64,000 nucleotides of DNA, taken from Thermoanaerobaculia bacterium. Lineage in GTDB: Bacteria; Acidobacteriota; Thermoanaerobaculia; Gp7-AA8. Below, piece after piece: positions 41,813-49,278 of the stretch (position 1 is its first letter; each line of letters begins with the position of its first letter). The DNA is taken from assembly GCA_017883205.1 (NCBI GenBank), contig JADGNZ010000022.1, positions 1 to 64,000 on the forward strand. Direction: 5' to 3'. The notes under the pieces were generated by a model. That model did no database searches, was not told where the DNA came from, and worked only from the letters and a program-made list of their open reading frames with translations. The translations under genes were made by a program, and so were the position numbers.

Positions 41813-42532
41813 ATGAAGACACTCCTGGCAGCTCTGGCAATGCTCACCGCTACGGCGGCGACAACGCCGTCGAGTCCCGTTGCATCGCCGATTCCGTATC
41901 GATTCGATGAGGTCAAGCGAACCGTCGTGCTGAAAACCGCGACGCGGGAGACGCAGGCCACGAAAGGCACGCAGGCGCAGAGCGGCGACCACGTTCACAC
42001 CGGCCTTTTTTCCTACGCTCTGATTGCCGCAGAACCGCACCACGCGAAGTTCGAGATCTTCAGCGTTACTGACGTTCAGCTCGCAGGCGGCGCGCCTGGC
42101 GTGATCCTCTCGATCGAGCGCGGCCGTGTTCACGCGATGTTCGACAAGATCCTCGGCAGCGAGCCGCGCCTCGTGCAAACGCCCGGCGCTCTTCTGGCCG
42201 TGCGCGGCACGCAGTACAACGTCGAAGTCGACGGCGCCGGAAAGACGATGCTCGACGTGTTCGAAGGCACGGTCGAGATCCGCTCGCCGTTCCGCCACGA
42301 GCCGTTTCTCGTCCACGCGGGCGAGAGCTCGAGCTTCACCCGCCAGGCACCGCCGCCCGATCATCCGACCCGAACGCCCGACAGCCGCCGCCCCGACGCA
42401 CAGAACCACCCTGACGGACACGGCGACGATCACGGACATCCGGGTAACGAGCCCGGAGCCCGCGGCGCGCAACCACCACCGCCGACCCCGCAGCCTCGCC
42501 CGCCGTCGCCACCTCCGGGCGGGCATCACTGA
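41813..42532 (+). CDS. FecR-domain secreted protein with proline-rich tail
   Basis: The 239-residue protein has a signal peptide (about 1-17). A FecR-like beta domain follows (about 60-165), with LQTPGALLAVRGTQYNVEVDG-type sequence (here RLVQTPGALLAVRGTQYNV) and VFEGTVEIRSP. FecR domains of this kind often occur as free periplasmic proteins. The last ~60 residues are rich in Pro, His, Gly and Asp (HPDGHGDDHGHPGNEPG), which may bind metal or cell wall. It lies 11 bp after the response regulator, so it is probably in the same operon. Confidence 0.82.
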   Translation: MKTLLAALAMLTATAATTPSSPVASPIPYRFDEVKRTVVLKTATRETQATKGTQAQSGDHVHTGLFSYALIAAEPHHAKFEIFSVTDVQLAGGAPGVILSIERGRVHAMFDKILGSEPRLVQTPGALLAVRGTQYNVEVDGAGKTMLDVFEGTVEIRSPFRHEPFLVHAGESSSFTRQAPPPDHPTRTPDSRRPDAQNHPDGHGDDHGHPGNEPGARGAQPPPPTPQPRPPSPPPGGHH

Positions 42533-42543
42533 CTGTCTCGCTT

Positions 42544-42648
42544 CCGTCATCGGAGCCGTAGCTTCCGACATCGGTCCGATCTAGACCGGCATCGGTCCGA
42601 TTTGGACCGGCATCGGGACCGCTGATTCCGACTTATTACCGCCCTTCG
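42544..42648. repeat. Dyad array C: five 21-bp units
   Basis: Units start at 42544, 42565, 42586, 42607 and 42628, each beginning CCG, in strict 21-bp register; a possible sixth starts at 42649. The best dyads are CGGTCCGATTTGGACCG and GGTCCGATCTAGACC. The array begins 12 bp after the FecR gene stop. Directly after it, GCATTTCTCGCACGCTTGG (42661-42679) matches 17 of 19 bases of the flank of array B. The rest of the gap 42533-42879 holds no other visible feature apart from the ribosome site AAAGGAG before 42880. Confidence 0.82.
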
Positions 42649-42879
42649 CCGTCTTTTGACGCATTTCTCGCACGCTTGGTGCGCTCGATTGGAAAGCGCG
42701 CAATCTTGTGAGTGGCTAGCTTCGCTACCAGAAGCCAACTGATGACCGCGTCCTTCCGCCCCCATCCCGCGTCATCCCACCGAAATCCTGGGTCATTCTG
42801 ACCCTCCAAATGCCCCTTCCACTCTGCGCGGACGTGGCATTTCGCTTGGACTTGTCTCCCGCCCAAAGGAGACGTACCC

Positions 42880-43440
42880 ATGAAGAAAACAATCACCGTA
42901 GTTCTTGCACTGATGATGGCGGCGACGCTTGCCGTCGCGAATGACCACGGCGGGCCGCCGCCAGCTGGCCCTGGTGGACCAGGTGGACCGGGCGAGCCGG
43001 GACGTGGCGTCGAAGGTGACGGACATCTGAGCGTCGCCGCCGATGGCACGGTCGTCGTTGCCCGCGCCGCGGCCAGCAGCACGACATCCAATCCGGTGGC
43101 CGAAGTCATCGCCATCCGCGGCGGCGCGATCGCCTGGAGCGCAACGCTGCCGTCGCCGCGCGCTGACGTCCAGATCTCCGGATCGCAGGTCATCGAAGTG
43201 ACCGACACGACCGCGTCCGGGGCATCATCGCCGGCGACCACACTCACGGCGCTGGCACTCTCGAACGGCGCGCAGGCCTGGACGCTCAACATTACCGGCC
43301 GCGTCACCGACCTCAACCCGTACAGCGGCGGCACCTACGCCGTCGTCATCATTCCGGCTGCGACCACGGGTGGGACTCCTACCCGGAATCTCGTGGCGAT
43401 CAGTCCAACGGGGACGGTCACGTCGACCGTCGCTTTCTGA
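42880..43440 (+). CDS. Secreted protein with collagen-like Gly-Pro tract
   Basis: AAAGGAG precedes the ATG. The 186-residue protein has a signal peptide (MKKTITVVLALMMAATLAVA). A short Gly-Pro-rich tract follows (about 23-42, PGGPGGPGEPGRG), then a beta-rich C-terminal region that resembles PQQ-type propeller blades by pattern (GTVVVARAAAS, AIRGGAIAWSATLPSP, NGAQAWTLNITG). It is likely periplasmic or extracellular. No enzyme motif is seen. The leader and ribosome site resemble those of the next gene (AAAGGAGAC). Confidence 0.65.
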   Translation: MKKTITVVLALMMAATLAVANDHGGPPPAGPGGPGGPGEPGRGVEGDGHLSVAADGTVVVARAAASSTTSNPVAEVIAIRGGAIAWSATLPSPRADVQISGSQVIEVTDTTASGASSPATTLTALALSNGAQAWTLNITGRVTDLNPYSGGTYAVVIIPAATTGGTPTRNLVAISPTGTVTSTVAF

Positions 43441-43516
43441 TCGTTTCATCCTCCTCGACCCAGGGTGGCGGCGCGTGGCCGCCGCCCGTTCGTGAGAAAG
43501 CAAAGGAGACCCAATC

Positions 43517-43768
43517 ATGCCCCGACCACCTTCGTATCCACTTCCGCTCGTCGCCGGATCGAAGCGTCCTTCCCGTTTGCGCTGCGAGCTCTGTTTTCAT
43601 ATCGGTGCCGCCGTTCGTGTCGGCGCCAGACTTCTCTGCGGCGCCTGCTTCCACGATGTCGCGCTGAGCGAAGAAGCGGCGAGAAGCGAGCGAGGTGCCG
43701 TCGCGGCTTCGATGCGGTCGACGGACCCCTTTCAAGCGGTTGCGGACGGCTTCGATGCGGTCGATTGA
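43517..43768 (+). CDS. Small zinc-ribbon protein with array-encoded C-terminus
   Basis: A good AAAGGAG site precedes the ATG. The 83-residue protein has one treble-clef or ribbon pair, CELCFHIG ... LLCGACFHDV, spaced like structural zinc sites. Residues ~66-83 (MRSTDPFQAVADGFDAVD) are encoded by the first copies of dyad array D, so the original C-terminus was probably shorter and has been replaced or extended by repeat DNA. The function is unknown. Confidence 0.6.
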   Translation: MPRPPSYPLPLVAGSKRPSRLRCELCFHIGAAVRVGARLLCGACFHDVALSEEAARSERGAVAASMRSTDPFQAVADGFDAVD

Positions 43769-44014
43769 CCCTTTTCGTAAGGTTGCGGACCGTTTTAAAG
43801 AGGTCGACTGACCCCTTTCATGCGGTTGCAGACCACTTTAAAGAGGTCGATTGACCCCTTTCACGAGGTTGCGGACCGCTTTATAGAGGTTGCACGACCC
43901 CTTTCATGAGGTTGCGGACCACTTTAAAGCGGTTGACTGACCCCTTGAAAGAGGTTGCGGACCGCTTTGAAGACGTTGATTGACCTCTTTCACGAGGTTG
44001 CGGACCACGACGTT
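43714..44014. repeat. Dyad array D: seven 43-bp units, each a 22+21 bp pair
   Basis: Seven 43-bp units follow each other without indels. Each is an A half of 22 bp (GNGGTCGATTGACCCCTTTC type) and a B half of 21 bp (GAGGTTGCGGACCACTTTAAA type, longer than needed here). The A dyad is GGTC-4-GACC and the B dyad GGT-5-ACC. The distance between successive dyad centres is 21.5 bp throughout. The array starts inside the zinc-ribbon gene and runs to just before the YfhO-like gene. It covers most of 43769-44123. Confidence 0.93.
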
Positions 44015-44047
44015 GATCTGGCTGCCGTTTGATGACTGGGTTCGAAG

Positions 44048-44095
44048 GAGTGCGGGCGTCTTCGCCCGCGGGCCCTCGGGCGTCCCGCCCGAGGG
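44048..44095. repeat. Two adjacent GC-rich hairpins
   Basis: GCGGGCG-TCTT-CGCCCGC is followed by GCCCTCGGGCG-TCC-CGCCCGAGGGC. Both are perfect short hairpins upstream of the YfhO-like gene and could affect its translation or the end of upstream transcripts. Confidence 0.7.
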
Positions 44096-44123
44096 CTTCG
44101 GCCTGGAATACGATCACCTTCGC

Positions 44124-46346
44124 GTGATCGTACTTTTGCTCCTGGGCATCGTCCTCCCGGCTGTCCTCCTCGTCGCCAGCGTGCGGCGATGGATCGCGCC
44201 GGTGCCGTGGACGATCGCGCTGCTGTTGCTGGCGCTGACGCTCGTGTTTCTGCAGGGCGCCGTGTTCAGCAGCAGGCTGCCGGTGCCTGTCGATGAGGTC
44301 GCGCGCGGCTATCCGTGGCGCGGTCTGTTCGGCGACGTCGTTGCTGCCAATCCGCTGACCAACGATACGGTGAAGTTGTTCCTGCCCTGGATGCAGGTCG
44401 CGCGCGAAGAGCTCGCGCACGGGCGTGCGCCGCTCTGGAACCGTTACTCGTTCGCCGGCTATCCGCTCCTGGCAAACGGGGAGTCTGCGCCCTTCTCGCC
44501 GCTTTTTCTGGCGACGCTGATCGTGCCGTTGCCGAAGCAGATCGTGGCCATGGCGGCGCTGAAGATCTTCGCCGCGCTCCTTTTCACGTACCTGTTTCTC
44601 AAACGAGAAAAGGTAAGCGATGCCGCGGCGGTGTTTGGCGCCATCGTCTTCGGCTTCTCGACCGTAATCACCGTCTTCCTCTACTACTCGACCGCCTCGG
44701 TCGTCGCCTTTCTGCCCGCCACAGCCTTCGCGCTGCTGCACGCGCTCGACCGGCAGACGAAGGCGAGCATCGTCTTCGTCGCGCTCGTCATCGCCACGCT
44801 GTTGGCGAATGGCCATCCCGAAAGCGTGCTGCATATCGCCGTCGGTTGCGGCGGAATCCTCGCCATCGAATTGTTGCGGTGGCGGGGTCCCGCGGGTCTT
44901 CCGGCGGAGCGGCGTCGCGACATGCTCCGCCGCTTCGTTGCTCCCATTCTCGGCGTTGCCGCCGGCCTCGCCCTCGGCGCTCCGGCATGGGTTCCCGTGC
45001 TCGAACAGGTGCGTATCAGCGAGCGCTTCGCAACGCTTCGCAAGGTGCCTCCCGTACCGATGCAACCGTTCACCGCGGCGTGGGCCATCATCAGCCCGAA
45101 CGGATTTGGCAATCCGGTGCGGCACAACTGGTCGTGGATGCAGCACTACGCCGGCGTTGCCATCTCGTACGCGGGCCTTCTTCCGCTGGCGCTCGCGCTT
45201 GCGGCCCTGATCGCCCGGCGGACGGAGGCGCGGGAGCGCTGGCGCATCGTGCTCGCGGTCATCCTTTTTTTCGTGGCGATGGACTGGACGATCGCCGGGC
45301 ACGCGCTGAATGCGATTCCGCCGTTCAACATCGCCGCAAATGACAAGCTGCGATTCGTCTGCATTTTTCTGATCGCGATCGTGGCGGCGAAGGCGCTGGA
45401 TGTGTCGAAGACCGCGATGGCGATCGCGTCGGCGCCGATCGTGTTGCTGGCGATCTACGTCTACGCCAAACGCTCCGACCTGATGCGTCCGGTCGACCTC
45501 ATCGGAGTCGCTGCCATTCTCATCTTCCTCTTCCTGCCGCCACGGTTCCGCTCATGGGCGGCCGTAGCCCTTGTCTTCACGGAGCTTTGCGCGTTCAACA
45601 GCGGCTTCAACGCGCTGGTCGACGCGAAGTACTTCCGGCCGCCGCTGCCGATCGTCGATGCCTTTCGCGCGCACGCGCCGCGCGAGCCGTTCCGCGTGGC
45701 CGGTCTGGCCTGGGTTCTCCTGCCGGATTCCTCTGCGCAGTACGGTCTCGAGGATGTTCGCGGCAGCGATCCGATGGCCTTCGCGTCGTACGACAGCTAC
45801 CTGCGCCGCTTCACCGCGCCGGACCTTGGCTGGCTTCCGCTGATCAAAGACGCAAACCGGCCCGAGCTCAACTTCCTGAATGTTCGTTTCCTGCTCGGTG
45901 AGCCCGATTCATCGCCGGGAGGAATGTGGCGGCGGCTCTATCGCGGCGCTGACGGGACGCTCTGGGAGAACCCTGCCGTGCTTCCGCGTTTCTTCGCGCC
46001 TGGCGCCGAGGTGCGCGATCTGCGCAGCGGCGCACCGGCCGAGTTTGCGATGACGGTCGTTGCGCCGTCGCCAACGCTCGTCGAGTCGAGCGAAGTGCTT
46101 GCGCCGGGACGGCGGGTGTATGTCGGAGGACGTCGAGTGCCGCTGCGGCATATCGAAGGCACGTTCATCGGATTTGAAGTGCCAGCCGGGACCTCGGACG
46201 TTCGCGTGGTTTATCGACCGATGAGTTTTTATGGTTCGTGCGCGGTGGCGCTGCTGACTGTATTGACGCTTTGGTTTTGGCCTGTGCGTAAGGTCGCCGC
46301 CGAGCCGGCGGCGGACCAGCCGTCGAGCCGACGGCGCTACGCCTAA
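44124..46346 (+). CDS. YfhO/GT-C-like polytopic membrane protein
   Basis: With GTG 44124 the protein is 740 residues long and starts in the first membrane helix (VIVLLLLGIVLPAVLLVAS). The open frame extends upstream to a TTG at 43980, but that part is array D and hairpin DNA, so the true start is uncertain. About twelve membrane segments cover residues 1-480. A soluble C-terminal part of ~250 residues follows (FRVAGLAWVLLPDSSAQYGLEDVRGSDP). The motif WNRYSFAGYPLLANGE resembles YfhO-family proteins that act in glycosyl transfer to teichoic acids or lipids. The last ~20 residues are encoded by GC hairpin repeats. Confidence 0.75.
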   Translation: MIVLLLLGIVLPAVLLVASVRRWIAPVPWTIALLLLALTLVFLQGAVFSSRLPVPVDEVARGYPWRGLFGDVVAANPLTNDTVKLFLPWMQVAREELAHGRAPLWNRYSFAGYPLLANGESAPFSPLFLATLIVPLPKQIVAMAALKIFAALLFTYLFLKREKVSDAAAVFGAIVFGFSTVITVFLYYSTASVVAFLPATAFALLHALDRQTKASIVFVALVIATLLANGHPESVLHIAVGCGGILAIELLRWRGPAGLPAERRRDMLRRFVAPILGVAAGLALGAPAWVPVLEQVRISERFATLRKVPPVPMQPFTAAWAIISPNGFGNPVRHNWSWMQHYAGVAISYAGLLPLALALAALIARRTEARERWRIVLAVILFFVAMDWTIAGHALNAIPPFNIAANDKLRFVCIFLIAIVAAKALDVSKTAMAIASAPIVLLAIYVYAKRSDLMRPVDLIGVAAILIFLFLPPRFRSWAAVALVFTELCAFNSGFNALVDAKYFRPPLPIVDAFRAHAPREPFRVAGLAWVLLPDSSAQYGLEDVRGSDPMAFASYDSYLRRFTAPDLGWLPLIKDANRPELNFLNVRFLLGEPDSSPGGMWRRLYRGADGTLWENPAVLPRFFAPGAEVRDLRSGAPAEFAMTVVAPSPTLVESSEVLAPGRRVYVGGRRVPLRHIEGTFIGFEVPAGTSDVRVVYRPMSFYGSCAVALLTVLTLWFWPVRKVAAEPAADQPSSRRRYA

Positions 46347-46363
46347 CTGACGGCGCCACGTCT
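46297..46363. repeat. GC-rich hairpins at the 3' end of the YfhO-like gene
   Basis: GCCGCCG-AGC-CGGCGGC and GCCGTCG-AGC-CGACGGC lie across the final codons. They belong with the REP-like hairpins at 27.2, 37.6 and 44.05 kb and may define the mRNA end. Confidence 0.6.
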
Positions 46364-46369
46364 GACTGC

Positions 46370-46398
46370 TGTCAATTGTCCATTGTCAATTGTCAATT
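46370..46398. repeat. GTCAATT heptamer repeat
   Basis: Four heptamers (GTCAATT, GTCCATT, GTCAATT, GTCAATT) lie in the convergent spacer before the aldo/keto reductase 3' end. They follow the period-7 pattern of the other dispersed repeats but with an AT-rich unit. Confidence 0.7.
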
Positions 46399-46403
46399 GA
46401 TCT

Positions 46404-47390
<987 letters not shown>

Positions 47391-47479
47391 CTACTACGGG
47401 CGCCGCTTGATCGGAAGATTTCGCCGAATCTACGCCACGTATATTCCTTACCTCCTCGGCATAGCCATGGCAGAATCCC

Positions 47480-47499
47480 GGTTACACAGTCGGTTACAC
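47480..47499. promoter_or_regulatory. Direct repeat upstream of the Panacea-type TA pair
   Basis: GGTTACAC occurs at 47480-47487 and 47492-47499, 12 bp apart, 38 bp before the antitoxin start. Such short direct repeats near TA promoters often serve as autoregulatory sites; the role here is inferred. Confidence 0.4.
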
Positions 47500-47537
47500 G
47501 GGGAGCCCGATTCTGACCGGGCGAGGAATCCCAAGTT

Positions 47538-47984
47538 ATGGCCAGCGCTCACGACGTCGCGTCCTACATCCTGAAAAAGCTTCACCGCACGACTGCCATG
47601 AAGCTGCAGAAACTCGTTTACTACTCTCAGGCGTGGTCCCTGGTTTGGGACGAGAAACCGCTGTTTCGTGAACGGATTGAAGCGTGGATCAACGGTCCTG
47701 TCGTGCCGAACCTCTACCGCGTTCATCGTGGTGAATACTTCGTCAGCAAGTGGCCGCACGGCAGCGAAGCAAACCTCTCCTCCATTCAGCGCGACACGAT
47801 TGATGCTGTTCTCAAGTTCTACGGGGACAAGAGCTCTCAGTGGCTCAGCGACCTGACTCATGCGGAGGAGCCATGGAAGCAGGCCCGGAAAGGACTTCCT
47901 CCTTCCGAGCCGTGCGGAAACGAGATCACGCACGCTTCGATGGCCGAGTATTACAGCGGCGTCGCTTCCATTCAGCAGGCGTGA
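47538..47984 (+). CDS. Panacea-domain antitoxin (DUF4065/SocA-like)
   Basis: The 148-residue protein is a single Panacea domain: VASYILKKLHRTTAMKLQKLVYYSQAWSLVW, EAWINGPVVPNLY, and the helical end TIDAVLKFYGDKSSQWLSDLTHAEEPWKQAR. Panacea proteins neutralise many unrelated toxins encoded next to them. The stop overlaps the GTG of the next gene by four bases (GTGA), the coupled arrangement expected for an antitoxin-toxin pair. An AGGAA site lies upstream of the ATG. Confidence 0.88.
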   Translation: MASAHDVASYILKKLHRTTAMKLQKLVYYSQAWSLVWDEKPLFRERIEAWINGPVVPNLYRVHRGEYFVSKWPHGSEANLSSIQRDTIDAVLKFYGDKSSQWLSDLTHAEEPWKQARKGLPPSEPCGNEITHASMAEYYSGVASIQQA

Positions 47985-48460
47985 GCAAGAAGAAGGGCAA
48001 GAAGAGGCCGTCGTTCAACGTTCAGGCCACACTCGGAGACAAGCGCGCGGCGCTTTCCACTTACCCTCGGCCTGAAAAGAGGCCGGGAGCAGTTGTCCCG
48101 ACGAGCTGGAATGACGAACATCCATCGTGGCGAGTTGGCCAGATCGAGTTAGTCGATCGTTTCGGTTGGCACACGATCTCTCGCGAAAAACTGCTGGAGA
48201 TTCGTGACCACCTGGCAAGTTTCGAATCGATGTCGTGGAATGAGATTTCCGTCAGAAGCAAGTACTTCCATCACTCGATCCCGGTCCAGGACATCATGCC
48301 TCGTGCACAAAAGAGGCTGGTCGAGATGGGCCTCCACATGCTCGATGAGCTCTTCCGCTTTCGCCTGGCCAACTTAGAGCGGGTCTGGGGTTATCGCGAT
48401 CGTGGCGTCATGCAGTTGCTGTGGTGGGACCCCGATCACGAGATCTGTCCGTCGAAATAA
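47981..48460 (+). CDS. Probable toxin partner of the Panacea-domain antitoxin
   Basis: The GTG start (GTGA overlap) gives 159 residues; the longer in-frame extension reads the antitoxin gene in another frame. The N-terminus is lysine-rich (SKKKGKKRPSF). The core includes WRVGQIELVDRFGWHTIS, MSWNEISV, KYFHHSIPVQDIMPRAQKRL and an ending seen by recall in other small proteins, ERVWGYRDRGVMQLLWWDPDHEICPS. Conserved His, Arg and Trp-Asp-Pro-His residues hint at a nuclease- or nucleotidyl-type active site, but no fold is recognised. Toxin function is inferred from the partner gene. Confidence 0.7.
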   Translation: MSKKKGKKRPSFNVQATLGDKRAALSTYPRPEKRPGAVVPTSWNDEHPSWRVGQIELVDRFGWHTISREKLLEIRDHLASFESMSWNEISVRSKYFHHSIPVQDIMPRAQKRLVEMGLHMLDELFRFRLANLERVWGYRDRGVMQLLWWDPDHEICPSK

Positions 48461-48520
48461 CCCACGCACTTTTGGCGCCTTTCTCTTGACGAGCCGGTGG
48501 GCTTATCATCACCGATCTCA

Positions 48521-49228
48521 ATGTCGCGGCTGAACCGATCGCTGCTCGCGGTTGCTCTCTTTGCCTTCGCGTCGTTCGCGCGGGCGGAGTCGCTGCGTCT
48601 CGTCTCGCCCGCGGCCGGCGCGACTCTGCGCGGTGGCTCGTTTGCGGAGCTGCGCTGGTCGGCGGAGCAGTTGCCGGCGTCGGCGGAAGAGTGGGAAGCC
48701 TTTCTTTCGGTCGATGGCGGCAAGTACTACGCGTTCCGCATCACGCCGCATCTCGATATCGACCGGAAGCGATTCACTTTCCTCGTACCCAACGTCGACA
48801 GCCGTGAAGCGCGCATTCTGATTCGTACCGGCGACGAGGTTCACGAGGCGCACTTCGAGACCAACGATTCGTTCTCGATCGCACGCGATGCTAGTGCCGA
48901 ACAGCTCGTTCCGCCGCTGGTGCAATTCGGCCGCGGCGAAGCGGCCCGCGACGGCGACCCGGCCGTTCTCTCCTGGACGGATGGCGCGCGCAACGGCTCC
49001 GGCGTCACGAGAACATCCTCGAGGCCGGTTCCCTCCAGCTCGCTCGGATGGATTGCATCGGTCACGGCTAACGCTGCGCCAGCGGTCCTTGCGCCCGCGG
49101 GCAAATGGGTTGGATCTCCGTCGAGCGCAAGCACTCAACGATCTGTGACCTATCGAAGCGAGCCGAAGTCTGACCCGCTCCCGCGATCGGTCGATCTCCT
49201 TCTGGTCTGCAGCCGCTGGAACATCTAG
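48521..49228 (+). CDS. Secreted beta-rich protein of unknown function
   Basis: ATG 48521 is preferred over the GTG at 48497 because it gives a clean signal peptide (MSRLNRSLLAVALFAFASFARA). The ~235-residue mature protein begins like an Ig-like or Fn3-type domain (RLVSPAAGATLRGGSFAELRWSAE; FLVPNVDSREARILIRTGDE), which often appears in extracellular proteins of this lineage. The C-terminal ~80 residues are low in structure signal and rich in Ser and Pro. It precedes the second TonB receptor on the same strand. No function can be assigned. Confidence 0.7.
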   Translation: MSRLNRSLLAVALFAFASFARAESLRLVSPAAGATLRGGSFAELRWSAEQLPASAEEWEAFLSVDGGKYYAFRITPHLDIDRKRFTFLVPNVDSREARILIRTGDEVHEAHFETNDSFSIARDASAEQLVPPLVQFGRGEAARDGDPAVLSWTDGARNGSGVTRTSSRPVPSSSLGWIASVTANAAPAVLAPAGKWVGSPSSASTQRSVTYRSEPKSDPLPRSVDLLLVCSRWNI

Positions 49229-49278
49229 TTCCGCGGTTCGCGCCCGCCTCACCAGAAACACAATCGAAGGAGAAGACG

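Noticed and set aside
43980-44123. N-terminal extension of the YfhO-like protein to a TTG at 43980
   Set aside because: The extension is encoded by array D and two GC hairpins and has no ribosome site; the first membrane helix starts at the GTG 44124.
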